A DNA stretch of 64,000 nucleotides from CBDCWA01 sp965223255. GTDB lineage: Bacteria; Pseudomonadota; Alphaproteobacteria; Rhizobiales; Hyphomicrobiaceae. Shown in pieces: positions 17,520-25,300 of the stretch. Below the pieces are notes generated by a model that worked only from the letters and a program-made list of their open reading frames with translations, made no database searches and had not been told where the DNA came from. Every line of letters starts with the position of its first letter. Position 1 is the stretch's first letter. The position numbers and the translations under genes were made by a program. The DNA lies in assembly GCA_965223255.1 (NCBI GenBank), contig CBDCWA010000003.1:1133349-1197348 (forward strand), in the 5' to 3' direction.

Positions 17520-17951
17520 TTATCGAGATGATTTCGACAACACCGGATGCTCTGATATCGCACCGTCAAAAGGAATTGCCAGGACAAGCAAATCACGGAT
17601 CGAAATGACACCGAGAAGCTTTCCGTCGCTGAGTATTGGTATGTGACGAAAACCGTAGTCATTCATGGTTTTCATCGCATCAGAAAGGTCAGCCTCCGGC
17701 CCCATAAAAATTACATTCTTTGTGAGGATGTCTCCGACCGACAAATCTTCAAGAGCGGTCCCGTGCTCCGAAAATTCTCTAACCAAATCTCGCTCAGATA
17801 GCATGCCGACAAGTTTGCCGTCTGAACTCATCACCGGCATTGCGCCGATGCCATTCTCCTTGAGCTTGGTTGCGGCTTCTTGCACAGAATCGTTATGGTG
17901 GCAGGTAACAGGCGATTGTCTGACCTTTTCCAAGTACTCTCCTATTTTCAA
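17520..17951 (-). CDS. Tandem CBS-domain protein
   Basis: About 143 residues comprising two CBS motifs: first VQEAATKLKENGIGAMPVMSSDGKL (split here: VQEAATKLKEN, GIGAMPVM) with GMLSERDLVR, and second DAMKTMNDYGFRHIPIL with GVISIRDLL. CBS pairs bind adenine nucleotides such as AMP or ATP and act as energy sensors; there is no attached effector domain. TTG at 17951 is preferred because GGGAGG lies 7 nt upstream, giving MKIGEYLEKV; an in-frame ATG at 17978 has no good ribosome site. Adenylate sensing could connect to APS metabolism, but that is speculation. Confidence 0.8.
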   Translation of the reverse strand: MKIGEYLEKVRQSPVTCHHNDSVQEAATKLKENGIGAMPVMSSDGKLVGMLSERDLVREFSEHGTALEDLSVGDILTKNVIFMGPEADLSDAMKTMNDYGFRHIPILSDGKLLGVISIRDLLVLAIPFDGAISEHPVLSKSSR

Positions 17952-18049
17952 TGCCTTACCTCCCTTGTTGAGCAGCATGGGCGCTTGACTTCACACCCAA
18001 CCGGCCCTTCTCATGCAGCAATTCACCGCTTATGCAATGACTGTTACAC

Positions 18050-18065
18050 ATTCGAATAATTGAAT
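18050..18065. promoter_or_regulatory. Candidate ArsR-type operator (first of two in the CBS-pmpA gap)
   Basis: ATTCGAATAATTGAAT, a perfect ATTC-N8-GAAT dyad 99 nt upstream of the CBS start, with a further TGAATA half-site at 18075. It lies in the 583-nt divergent gap between the CBS gene and pmpA, which otherwise holds no convincing gene. Confidence 0.6.
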
Positions 18066-18288
18066 GATATGATTTGAATACCATTTTCGTCAAGGCGAAT
18101 GCTGTGCTGCGGCAGGGACAATATAGGCGCTGGCAGAGACCCATGCGTCATCACGCCAATCGCGCAACATATTCGACGGCAATCAGCATTGCGCGGGACG
18201 TTATAATATATTTCGTCCTTCTTTGCCCCTCGCAACTTGATCAGTTGGCTCCTCGTTTGCTGATTGCGATCAGCATAATTGGACAAAC

Positions 18289-18304
18289 ATTCAATTGTAT
18301 GAAT
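18289..18304. promoter_or_regulatory. Candidate ArsR-type operator (second of two in the CBS-pmpA gap)
   Basis: ATTCAATTGTATGAAT, perfect ATTC-N8-GAAT with five-base arms ATTCA/TGAAT, the most symmetrical copy in the window. It is 231 nt upstream of pmpA and 239 nt from the 18050 copy. Confidence 0.6.
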
Positions 18305-18534
18305 ATGATATTTAGGGCTAACTTAGACAACGCCCAATCGAGCTTTCCGCGACCGGCCCAACCGTTGGCTTACAACCAAATTTTATGAATGCCCGAAAAA
18401 GCTAAAGCACCGACACCTGCCATCATCACATTTGGATTAAAAGACGGCAGCTGAGTTCAGATTTGAAAAATTTCCAAGATTGCAGCACAGCGATACCCTG
18501 TCGCTAGGAAAACGAACAACAGACGGCTAAGTCC

Positions 18535-18963
18535 ATGACCGAATTTACTCCTATCTCCTCTTTTACTGGCGGCGTTCTCATTGGCATATCGGCCGTTATG
18601 CTGATGTGGACCTGCGGTCGCATTGCCGGCGTCAGCGGCATTTTAAGCGGTTTGCTACCGCCTGTGGAACGAAGCAGCATTTTGTTTCGGCTGTGCTTCT
18701 TGTCAGGTCTGGTACTGGCGCCATTGATTTATCAAGCAATGACCAAATCAACTATCGTGCAGACCATTTCAGACAACACTTTGCTCTTATCGACGGCAGG
18801 ACTCTTGGTCGGAATAGGATCGGTGGTCGGCAGTGGATGCACCAGCGGTCATGGGGTCTGCGGAATATCTCGACTTTCGTTGCGATCGGTAATTGCAACT
18901 CTGGTCTTTATGTCAAGTGGTGTCGCAACCGTCGCTATTTTGCGCCATTTGATGGGAGGATAA
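18535..18963 (+). CDS. pmpA: YeeE/YedE-family permease half, PmpA-like
   Basis: 142-residue membrane protein with about four transmembrane segments. The YeeE/YedE signature is visible as GIGSVVGSGCTSGHGVCGISRLS, whose conserved Cys is thought to bind thiosulfate or sulfane sulfur during transport in the family. It forms the first half of a split permease; the second half follows after one nucleotide. No effective Shine-Dalgarno is obvious at the ATG (18535). Placed near ArsR-type operators, it probably moves thiosulfate or persulfide sulfur across the inner membrane. Confidence 0.85.
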   Translation: MTEFTPISSFTGGVLIGISAVMLMWTCGRIAGVSGILSGLLPPVERSSILFRLCFLSGLVLAPLIYQAMTKSTIVQTISDNTLLLSTAGLLVGIGSVVGSGCTSGHGVCGISRLSLRSVIATLVFMSSGVATVAILRHLMGG

Positions 18964-18964
18964 C

Positions 18965-19372
18965 ATGCAAGGGTTATTGGCGCTGCTGGCAGGGATTATC
19001 TTCGGTCTTGGCCTGATTATTTCTGGGATGACAAACCCGCAAAAAGTGCAGAACTTTCTCGATATTTTTGGAAATTGGGATCCTAGCCTCATATTCGTGA
19101 TGGTAGGCGCTATTGCGGTAACCTCGATTGGCTTTTTGATTTTGCGCCAAGCCGCAAGACCGCTTTTCGCTCAACTATTTCACTGGCCAGGTGCAACAGC
19201 TATCGAACCTAGCCTTATTACCGGCGCAATCATATTTGGAATAGGCTGGGGGCTGATCGGACTATGCCCCGGTCCAGCAATCACTTCCGTGCTATTGCTC
19301 AACGAGGTGGCACTGATCTTCTTGCCAACAATGGTGCTCGGAATGTGGATTGGCCGCCAGATCCGCCGCTAA
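18965..19372 (+). CDS. pmpB: YeeE/YedE-family permease half, PmpB-like (DUF6691)
   Basis: 135-residue membrane protein, about four transmembrane segments. It has GLGLIISGMTNPQKVQNFLD, typical of the PmpB/DUF6691 half, and GIGWGLIGLCPGPAITS, carrying the second conserved Cys. Its start overlaps the pmpA stop region with only one nucleotide between, so the halves are co-translated and presumably assemble together. Confidence 0.87.
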   Translation: MQGLLALLAGIIFGLGLIISGMTNPQKVQNFLDIFGNWDPSLIFVMVGAIAVTSIGFLILRQAARPLFAQLFHWPGATAIEPSLITGAIIFGIGWGLIGLCPGPAITSVLLLNEVALIFLPTMVLGMWIGRQIRR

Positions 19373-19435
19373 TTTCGTGGCATGGGCTAATGGCAAAGCC
19401 CGACGAATATGGCCACTGCTAATGGCTTTGCGAGA

Positions 19436-20032
19436 TCATTGCAAGGGATGTTTTGTATCTGCATGATCACGCATATAGGCTATCAAATTGGCCCGGTCTT
19501 TTGCGTTTCTTAGACCAACGAAACTCATGCGCGTGCCATTGGCAAATTTTCTCGGCGCTTTAAGGAATGCATCAAGGTTCTCGTATGTCCATATTCCGTT
19601 ACGCTTCTTTAAGGCATTTGAATAGCGATAGCCTGAGACACCCGCAATTTTTGCGCCAACAATGCCCCACAGGTTTGGGCCTATCCGCTTCGCACCCCCC
19701 TTACCGATCGTGTGGCAAGCCGCACATCTCTTGAAAAGCATCTTGCCCGCTGTGCTATTCGCAGTTGCGACAAGCGAGGCTACGGCACCTGATTTGATTT
19801 GTGTCGCACTGGTCGCACTGGCTTTGATGGTAGATTTAGACTGAGTGTGCTGCGGTCCCTGCGGCTTTGCTGTTCTTGCCATTTCAGGATTATTCCGCTC
19901 CAATCCCAACGTGCGCCAAGCTGCCTGCGCAAGCTTGGTCTCCTTGACCTCGTCGAAAACGACATTGCCACCGACTATTGTCAGGATGCCCGCCAGATAG
20001 GCACTTGCGGCTTTCCAATTACTCGCGTTCAC
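19436..20032 (-). CDS. Membrane-anchored class I cytochrome c
   Basis: 198 residues: an N-terminal uncleaved anchor (AYLAGILTIVGGNVVF), a Ser/Thr/Gln/Ala-rich flexible linker of about 70 residues, then one c-type heme domain with CAACH near residue 108, IGPNLWGIVG and an axial Met in GTRMSFVGL. The layout is that of membrane-bound cytochrome c-type shuttles passing electrons to terminal oxidases. GTG at 20032 has GGGGGAG upstream. It is convergent with pmpB and downstream of the fused YeeE permease; it may accept electrons from Sox enzymes. Confidence 0.85.
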   Translation of the reverse strand: MNASNWKAASAYLAGILTIVGGNVVFDEVKETKLAQAAWRTLGLERNNPEMARTAKPQGPQHTQSKSTIKASATSATQIKSGAVASLVATANSTAGKMLFKRCAACHTIGKGGAKRIGPNLWGIVGAKIAGVSGYRYSNALKKRNGIWTYENLDAFLKAPRKFANGTRMSFVGLRNAKDRANLIAYMRDHADTKHPLQ

Positions 20033-20070
20033 AGCGTCTCCCCCTACCAGGCTCGCTGATGCATATTTTT

Positions 20071-20086
20071 ATATGAATTATTGAAT
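20071..20086. promoter_or_regulatory. Degenerate ATTC-N8-GAAT-like dyad
   Basis: ATAT-N8-GAAT in the 105-nt gap between the fused YeeE gene and the cytochrome gene. The mirror variant ATTC-N8-ATAT occurs at 31802 before another YeeE gene. Confidence 0.25.
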
Positions 20087-20137
20087 GTATACAGCGAAGC
20101 GGCGCCGTTAATCAAGCAATGGCTAGCGCAACCCATC

Positions 20138-21316
20138 TCAAAAAGAACGCCAGTTCCCACGGGACAAGAGACGTTCACTCAGCCTGACCCCCGCGGCGCT
20201 GCCGATAGCACCGAATAACAACCACCACCATCCGTGCACACTAGCAGAAACGATACCGCCAATAAGGCCGCCAATATTGCAACCATGAGCCAATCTAGCG
20301 CCATAGCCCATTAACACACCGCCGATGATTGAGACGACTATCAACCGAAACGATATCCGAACCTTAGGCGCAAATTGACCAGCCAGACCCGCGGCCAGAA
20401 GCGCACCGAGAATCACGCCAAAGTTCATCACACTGGTCGTATCCACCAGGATTGATCGTTCAAATTCGGAACCTTGCCAATACCGGAACTCTCTAACCGG
20501 CAGCCCTGCAAGATCTGCAAGTTTTGCCGCCCATAACGGATAAGCCGACGTAATCCCCCAGGGGTGTCCGTTTACGATCAAACAACCGATGACGACGACC
20601 GCCAGTAGAACAGCGCCAAGTCGCAGGCTCCAATTACCAAACAACCAGCTATTTGTTCTCCTGGTTGCCTCTAGCGAACCATGTGATATCTTCTCTAAAT
20701 ACACAGTTACGACAGCTAGCCCTCCCAGACCGGCCAAAGTTGTCAACCAAGCAAGTGGTAAGCCCATCGACTTGATCAAGGATAACGCCGGCAGCGTTGG
20801 CAGATCTCGCCAAACTTCATGGCTAATTGTCCAAAGAAAAGATCCAGCCAAAAACCCGAACAGGGTGAACACGAGACGGAGCGAACCACCACCTGCCGCA
20901 AACAACACACCGGAGCCGCAACCACCACCAAGCTGCATTCCGATACCAAACATGATCGCCCCTATTGCCGAGGCAAGGCCGATCGAAAACACCCACGTGT
21001 CGTCCTCCCAGCCAAGGGCGCTACCATAGACAATCAATGGAAATGATATCGACGCCGCAAGCGCGATCAGCAACAGTTGGGCGCGAATACCAGCACCACG
21101 GCTCTCCTTCTGAAATCGCCGCCAGGCACCGGCAAAGCCAAATGTTGCATGATAAAGAGCGACACCACCAAGTGCACCCAATGCAACCGTCAGGGCAAGA
21201 TCAGAATTGTCTCGGCCGGCGACGAACGCAAGCGCAATGAGTAGGCAAAGCCCCAATACCACGATCGCATATTGGGGCCGGGGAGCGCCGGTAGCGGAGG
21301 TGAGCAACACCGCCAT
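20138..21316 (-). CDS. Full-length YeeE/YedE sulfur-compound permease
   Basis: 392 residues, around ten transmembrane segments. Two signature repeats are visible: GMQLGGGCGSGVLFAAGGG near residue 120 and GYGARLAHGCNIGGLIGG near residue 340, each with the conserved pore Cys. It is the fused equivalent of pmpAB and resembles SoxT-type permeases of sulfur-oxidising alphaproteobacteria, which move thiosulfate or a sulfane-sulfur form between periplasm and cytoplasm. The stretch GLPVREFRYWQGSEFERSIL forms a periplasmic or cytoplasmic loop. It lies 18 nt downstream of a SoxW-like thioredoxin gene. Confidence 0.87.
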   Translation of the reverse strand: MAVLLTSATGAPRPQYAIVVLGLCLLIALAFVAGRDNSDLALTVALGALGGVALYHATFGFAGAWRRFQKESRGAGIRAQLLLIALAASISFPLIVYGSALGWEDDTWVFSIGLASAIGAIMFGIGMQLGGGCGSGVLFAAGGGSLRLVFTLFGFLAGSFLWTISHEVWRDLPTLPALSLIKSMGLPLAWLTTLAGLGGLAVVTVYLEKISHGSLEATRRTNSWLFGNWSLRLGAVLLAVVVIGCLIVNGHPWGITSAYPLWAAKLADLAGLPVREFRYWQGSEFERSILVDTTSVMNFGVILGALLAAGLAGQFAPKVRISFRLIVVSIIGGVLMGYGARLAHGCNIGGLIGGIVSASVHGWWWLLFGAIGSAAGVRLSERLLSRGNWRSF

Positions 21317-21334
21317 TCTGTTGGCTCTTCCAAA

Positions 21335-21976
21335 CTACCAGATTTTAACCTTCTTGCCTTCCTTGCGAAGACGTCTGGCCCGTTCGCCCACGAAAGTTTG
21401 AAAATGCTTTTTCGCATAATGCCCGGCTGCAACAAACTCTAGCATCGAGCGAAAGTGGAACGGCTTGAAGTACCCTGGCATTACCGCAGAGGCCATCATC
21501 GAACCGGTTTTGCCCTTTGTCTTGGCGCTGGTCGGCGAAAACAACAAAAGCGTTGGCGTAAAAACTATACCCCAGCGCCGTGCAAGTTTTCGCTCTTCGA
21601 GCGTCTTACCATCAAAATCGGTGACCTTACGCGAGCCTCTAAGATCCAATTGCACGAAGATGAAATTTTTCCGCAAATAGGCCACTGTCTCTTTGTCTTT
21701 AAGGTTGACCCGATGCATTTCGCGGCAATAAGGACAACCGGCCTGTTCAAATGCTACGATAAGTCCTTTGCCGGTTGCTGCAGCTTCGCTCAGGTCTTCC
21801 TTCAAATCCAAAAAAGATTGATGGAACCACGGCTGCTTCAAAAGCTCGACATCTGACGCTGTAGCTGGGGCGACAGAAATCTGTGTGGCGAACACGCCTG
21901 CCATCAGAATGACGGCGGCAAGTTTCAGGGCACCTGAGATAGCAGCAATAGCCTTGGTCCAGAGTGCATGCCTCAT
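21335..21976 (-). CDS. Periplasmic thioredoxin-like protein, SoxW-like
   Basis: About 213 residues from ATG 21976, which has GAGGAAGGA upstream. A signal or anchor segment (ALKLAAVILMAGVFATQISVAPATA) precedes a thioredoxin fold with the active site GCPYCREMH near residue 78 and the cis-Pro region IVFTPTLLLFS. Domain layout (DIRE/DLKEDLSEAA, LARRWGIVFTPT, a C-terminal HFQTF segment) is shared with the gene at 29526-30098, so the two are paralogues. SoxW proteins reduce disulfides or persulfides on Sox proteins in the periplasm. It is upstream of the YeeE permease, possibly supplying it with reduced or processed sulfur. Confidence 0.82.
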   Translation of the reverse strand: MRHALWTKAIAAISGALKLAAVILMAGVFATQISVAPATASDVELLKQPWFHQSFLDLKEDLSEAAATGKGLIVAFEQAGCPYCREMHRVNLKDKETVAYLRKNFIFVQLDLRGSRKVTDFDGKTLEERKLARRWGIVFTPTLLLFSPTSAKTKGKTGSMMASAVMPGYFKPFHFRSMLEFVAAGHYAKKHFQTFVGERARRLRKEGKKVKIW

Positions 21977-22142
21977 GCTGCATCCTTCCTCAAATCTATG
22001 CCAATTGATCGCAACCAACCGGCAATTGTGAGCCGACATCGGAACGTGAATTTTCACATCCCAATTGTGATGTTGCACATATGAATCAAGGATGGCAATG
22101 ATCTAATGCAAAAAATTGAATAATGCTCCAGAACAACAAAAA

Positions 22143-23723
22143 ATGCATGGAAGAACGGCAAAAATGGTCAGCGCAGATCGAGATATTGCGACGCTCGCCT
22201 ACATAGTGATTGTGGGAATAACCGCAGCTTGCGGCCTCATTGTCGAAATTGTGGCAGGACGAATGCTCGCTCCTTATGTCGGTATGTCGCTTTACACCTG
22301 GACATCGATTATTGCGGTTGTGCTAGCAGGGTTCTCCATTGGTCACTGGATTGGGGGACGCCTAGCCGACAACAGTGATAGCGACGCTTACAAGACTGTC
22401 GCCTGGTCATTGTTTTTGTGTGCGGTGAGCACCAGCGCCGTGCTTGTATTGATACGAGTTTTGTCAGGCCCAATAATTGGACTTAGCCTGTCGTCGGTCC
22501 CTACAATCCTTCTGTTGACGACCGTGCTGTTTTTTCTGCCCAGTCTTTTTGTCGGTGTTCCAACGCCAATTCTGGTTAAGATCGCCATAACCGAATCGCC
22601 AGATCGTATGGGCCGGATCCTCGGAGCAATGTTTGCCTCCGGTGCTTTTGGCAGCATTCTCGGCACATTGGCAGCCGGCTTCGTCTTCATCTCGTGGCTC
22701 GGATCTATGGGGACGATCATACTGGTATCCTTAGTGTATTTTTTCCTTGCCCTTGCGTTCTTTGCAATTGAATGGCGCAAGTCGGGAACTGTGCCGCAAA
22801 CACTGATTATCTGTTTGTTCTTGTTTGTGCTGTCCTACCTTACGATAGGGTATAAAGTTCGGGCATTCGCTTCCAACTGCGGCGTCGAAAGCTCTTATTA
22901 TTGTCTGCGCGTTATCGATGTGTCGCGCCACCTGGGCCAGCCAGCCCGCGCCATGATAATCGATCACCTGAGCCATGGCACCAATTTCAAGGTCCAACCG
23001 GGCCAATTCTTCAGCTCGTACGTCGAGTTGACCGACCGGCTGATTCAACTGCAGTTTCCACCGGCAAAGAAAATCTCTGCTTTCTTTATAGGCGGCGGTG
23101 CTTATACGTTGCCCCGAGCATGGATCGAAAAAGGACGCAATGTCGATATAACCGTCGCTGAAATTGACCCTGCAGTAACTAAACTTGCAATTGATAAATT
23201 GTGGCTGCGCAAGACCTCTCATCTCAAAGTGGATCATGAAGATGGGCGGTCTGCGTTGCGAGCGACCAGTTCGAAAAAGTACGAAGTCATCATCGCGGAC
23301 GCCTTCCACGACATTGCCGTACCTCAGCATCTCGTAACATTAGAGTTCTTTAGACTTGTGAAGAACCGGCTCACCGAAGATGGTAGCTATATCATGACAG
23401 CGGTAGATTTTTTTGGCCAACCGCGTTTCGTATTGTCGTTGGCTAAAACACTCAAGATGGTTTTTCCGGTCGTCGAGATCTGGCTCGATACATCACAAGC
23501 CATTGCTGGCGGGCGCTCGACATTCATTGTTCGCGCAAGCAGCAAACCCACCCCTCAAAATGAGCTTCGATCGAAGACCGTTGCCGATCGCCGTTGGCAA
23601 ACTCTGCCCGCAGAAACAATGCGCAAAGCCAGTATCCTGCTCAATGCGTTGATCCTGACTGACGATTACGCCCCCGTCGACCGTTTGATCACAAACCCAT
23701 TTCGTAGTTCACAAGCTCCATAG
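22143..23723 (+). CDS. Membrane-fused spermidine synthase-like protein
   Basis: About 526 residues. The N-terminal half has roughly seven to eight transmembrane helices (from about residue 20 to 240, starting ATLAYIVIVGITAACGLIVEI) and the C-terminal half is a spermidine-synthase-like Rossmann methyltransferase fold: SAFFIGGGAYTLPRAW, VDITVAEIDPAVTKLA, HEDGRSALRA, YEVIIADAF. Such fused proteins lack assigned substrates. Starts are ambiguous: TTG 22116, ATG 22143 or ATG 22164, none with a clear ribosome site. It sits divergent from the SoxW-like gene within the sox region, with no polyamine genes nearby. Confidence 0.78.
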   Translation: MHGRTAKMVSADRDIATLAYIVIVGITAACGLIVEIVAGRMLAPYVGMSLYTWTSIIAVVLAGFSIGHWIGGRLADNSDSDAYKTVAWSLFLCAVSTSAVLVLIRVLSGPIIGLSLSSVPTILLLTTVLFFLPSLFVGVPTPILVKIAITESPDRMGRILGAMFASGAFGSILGTLAAGFVFISWLGSMGTIILVSLVYFFLALAFFAIEWRKSGTVPQTLIICLFLFVLSYLTIGYKVRAFASNCGVESSYYCLRVIDVSRHLGQPARAMIIDHLSHGTNFKVQPGQFFSSYVELTDRLIQLQFPPAKKISAFFIGGGAYTLPRAWIEKGRNVDITVAEIDPAVTKLAIDKLWLRKTSHLKVDHEDGRSALRATSSKKYEVIIADAFHDIAVPQHLVTLEFFRLVKNRLTEDGSYIMTAVDFFGQPRFVLSLAKTLKMVFPVVEIWLDTSQAIAGGRSTFIVRASSKPTPQNELRSKTVADRRWQTLPAETMRKASILLNALILTDDYAPVDRLITNPFRSSQAP

Positions 23724-23996
23724 ACGCGTATCCGGGCTACTATCGTCGACGTCCGCTGCATCTATGTTGGTCTGCCAAAATGTAATTGCGATGGTCGGAA
23801 AAATAAGCTGAATTATGAATGTGATTACCTGAGCCCGGGCAAATCTATGACACGACCGATCGCTCGGATGGTCAATGAGATCAGCCAGGCACCGCCTCGC
23901 CATCTCGACACAAATGAATTCCTCGCCCGCCAAAACGCCGGGACAACCGATCGAAGTATGGCGTTTGGGTAATCCCCGGCGAAGCGTGACAAGCAC

Positions 23997-24509
23997 CTAG
24001 AATGCAATGCGATCGCTTATAGCTTCTATGCCTGCCTTAGCGCACTCGCCATCCGCGCTACCCGACGGTGCGCCTGATACGCCAATTGCTCCGACCATAT
24101 CACCGTCGCCGGCAAGAATGCGTACGCCCCCACCCAATGGCAAAGCACCTTTCACTTTGCGGATTGCCCAGGCTTCGCCTTTCTCGGTCAGCTTTCCTAA
24201 CTCATGCGTGTCGGTCCTAAAGCTCACCGCGGTCCAAGCTTTGCGGAATGCCGTATCCGGCGTATGGGGGCCGGCCAACTGATCACGCAGCGTAACTTGC
24301 AACACGCCAAATCGATCGGTAACGCTCACCGCTATTTGGTAACCCTTCTTGCGGCAATGCTTGAGAGCCCCCTGCGCTGCCGCCAATGCCAGATCTGGCT
24401 TCAGCACGCGAAATGTCGCGAAATTTTTGTCACTGGCATTGGCAGTTCCAATGATCATACTCGCTGGCAATAGAACGCAGACTATGACCAAGCGGCTTGC
24501 GATCTTCAT
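23997..24509 (-). CDS. Exported GlcG/HbpS-family protein
   Basis: 170 residues with a signal peptide (LVIVCVLLPASMIIGTANA) and a GlcG/HbpS (PF03928-type) domain: DLALAAAQGALKHCRKKG, ITDRFG-like VTDRFGVL, AFRKAWTAVSF and the glycine-rich GDMVGAIGVSGAPSGS. Family members bind haem or act as small-ligand carriers; here, in a haem-rich sox region, a haem-binding role is plausible. ATG 24509 has GGGAG upstream. The preceding 273-nt gap (23724-23996) shows no gene. Confidence 0.8.
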   Translation of the reverse strand: MKIASRLVIVCVLLPASMIIGTANASDKNFATFRVLKPDLALAAAQGALKHCRKKGYQIAVSVTDRFGVLQVTLRDQLAGPHTPDTAFRKAWTAVSFRTDTHELGKLTEKGEAWAIRKVKGALPLGGGVRILAGDGDMVGAIGVSGAPSGSADGECAKAGIEAISDRIAF

Positions 24510-24622
24510 AACGTTTCTCCCATCGTAGATGCCCGCGGCATTAGCTGTTCATACGGCATTTGATGTTCTGCAACTCGTCCAATTACGAGCAAATTTGACG
24601 GCATTAAAGTTGGTCGGAAGAA

Positions 24623-25078
24623 CTATGGAGATTTGCTCCTCTCCGGCGTCTTGTTAGCTTCTTCTGGTTGCTTATTTGCAGTGGTCTTTGAGAATTCCTG
24701 CAAATAGAGCAGTAACGCTGCGCGGTCGGATTTATTGCGCATACCGAGAAACGTCATTCGGGTGCGAGGTATCATCTTGCGCGGATTTTCTATGTACTTG
24801 TCTAGCGTCTCATTCGTCCAAACAAGACCCTTCTTGCCAGCGGCTTTCATGGCGGAGGAAAAGCCGCGATAGTCTGCAATCGTGCCGGCTTTTCGGCCGA
24901 AAACTTCATTAAGGTGAGGACCAACGCCGTGACGCGCGCCGGCGCCTACTTTGTGGCACGCGAGGCAGCGTACGAACAAGTTCTTACCTTTTTGGGTGTC
25001 CGTTGCTGAGGCAAGAGTTGGCAAAGAAACAATGAATGCTCCTAATACGACAGCAGGAGCCTTTGCCACCTTGAACAT
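24623..25078 (-). CDS. Periplasmic class I cytochrome c
   Basis: About 151 residues: signal peptide (APAVVLGAFIVSLPTLASA), one heme site CLACH near residue 40, GVGPHLNEVFGRKAG, and the axial Met in RTRMTFLGM. The C-terminus is a short charged tail rich in Lys, Glu and Pro. ATG 25078 follows AAGGAG; a GTG at 25099 is in frame. It resembles cytochrome c2 types that take electrons from SoxXA. It lies just downstream of soxB on the same strand. Confidence 0.86.
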   Translation of the reverse strand: MFKVAKAPAVVLGAFIVSLPTLASATDTQKGKNLFVRCLACHKVGAGARHGVGPHLNEVFGRKAGTIADYRGFSSAMKAAGKKGLVWTNETLDKYIENPRKMIPRTRMTFLGMRNKSDRAALLLYLQEFSKTTANKQPEEANKTPERSKSP

Positions 25079-25230
25079 TTTTGACAACTCCTTCAGCACT
25101 TACGGCCCATGACTGGATTCTCTTGTTACAGTGCAGCGCGCCGTCACTTCTATGCGTTGTAGGCGCCCTATCGGTTGACTGGACACGACCGGGCTCCTTA
25201 ACTGCGCGCGACTTGTATGAACTCTAATAC

Positions 25231-25246
25231 ATTCATTCAATTGGAT
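25231..25246. promoter_or_regulatory. Near-match dyad upstream of the cytochrome c gene
   Basis: ATTC-N8-GGAT, one mismatch from ATTC-N8-GAAT, 153 nt upstream of the cytochrome start, in the 222-nt gap after soxB. Confidence 0.3.
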
Positions 25247-25300
25247 GGCGAGTTTCGTATTGCGAAGTGCATCTTACCGGTGCCCAGCACGTCGCCCCGT

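Noticed and set aside
18074..18388. Possible small gene in the CBS-pmpA gap
   Set aside because: No ribosome site, no recognisable domain, and it spans a perfect candidate operator; more likely non-coding.
23709..23996. Possible small minus-strand gene after the spermidine-synthase-like gene
   Set aside because: It overlaps the stop of the upstream gene, has no ribosome site and reads like random sequence.
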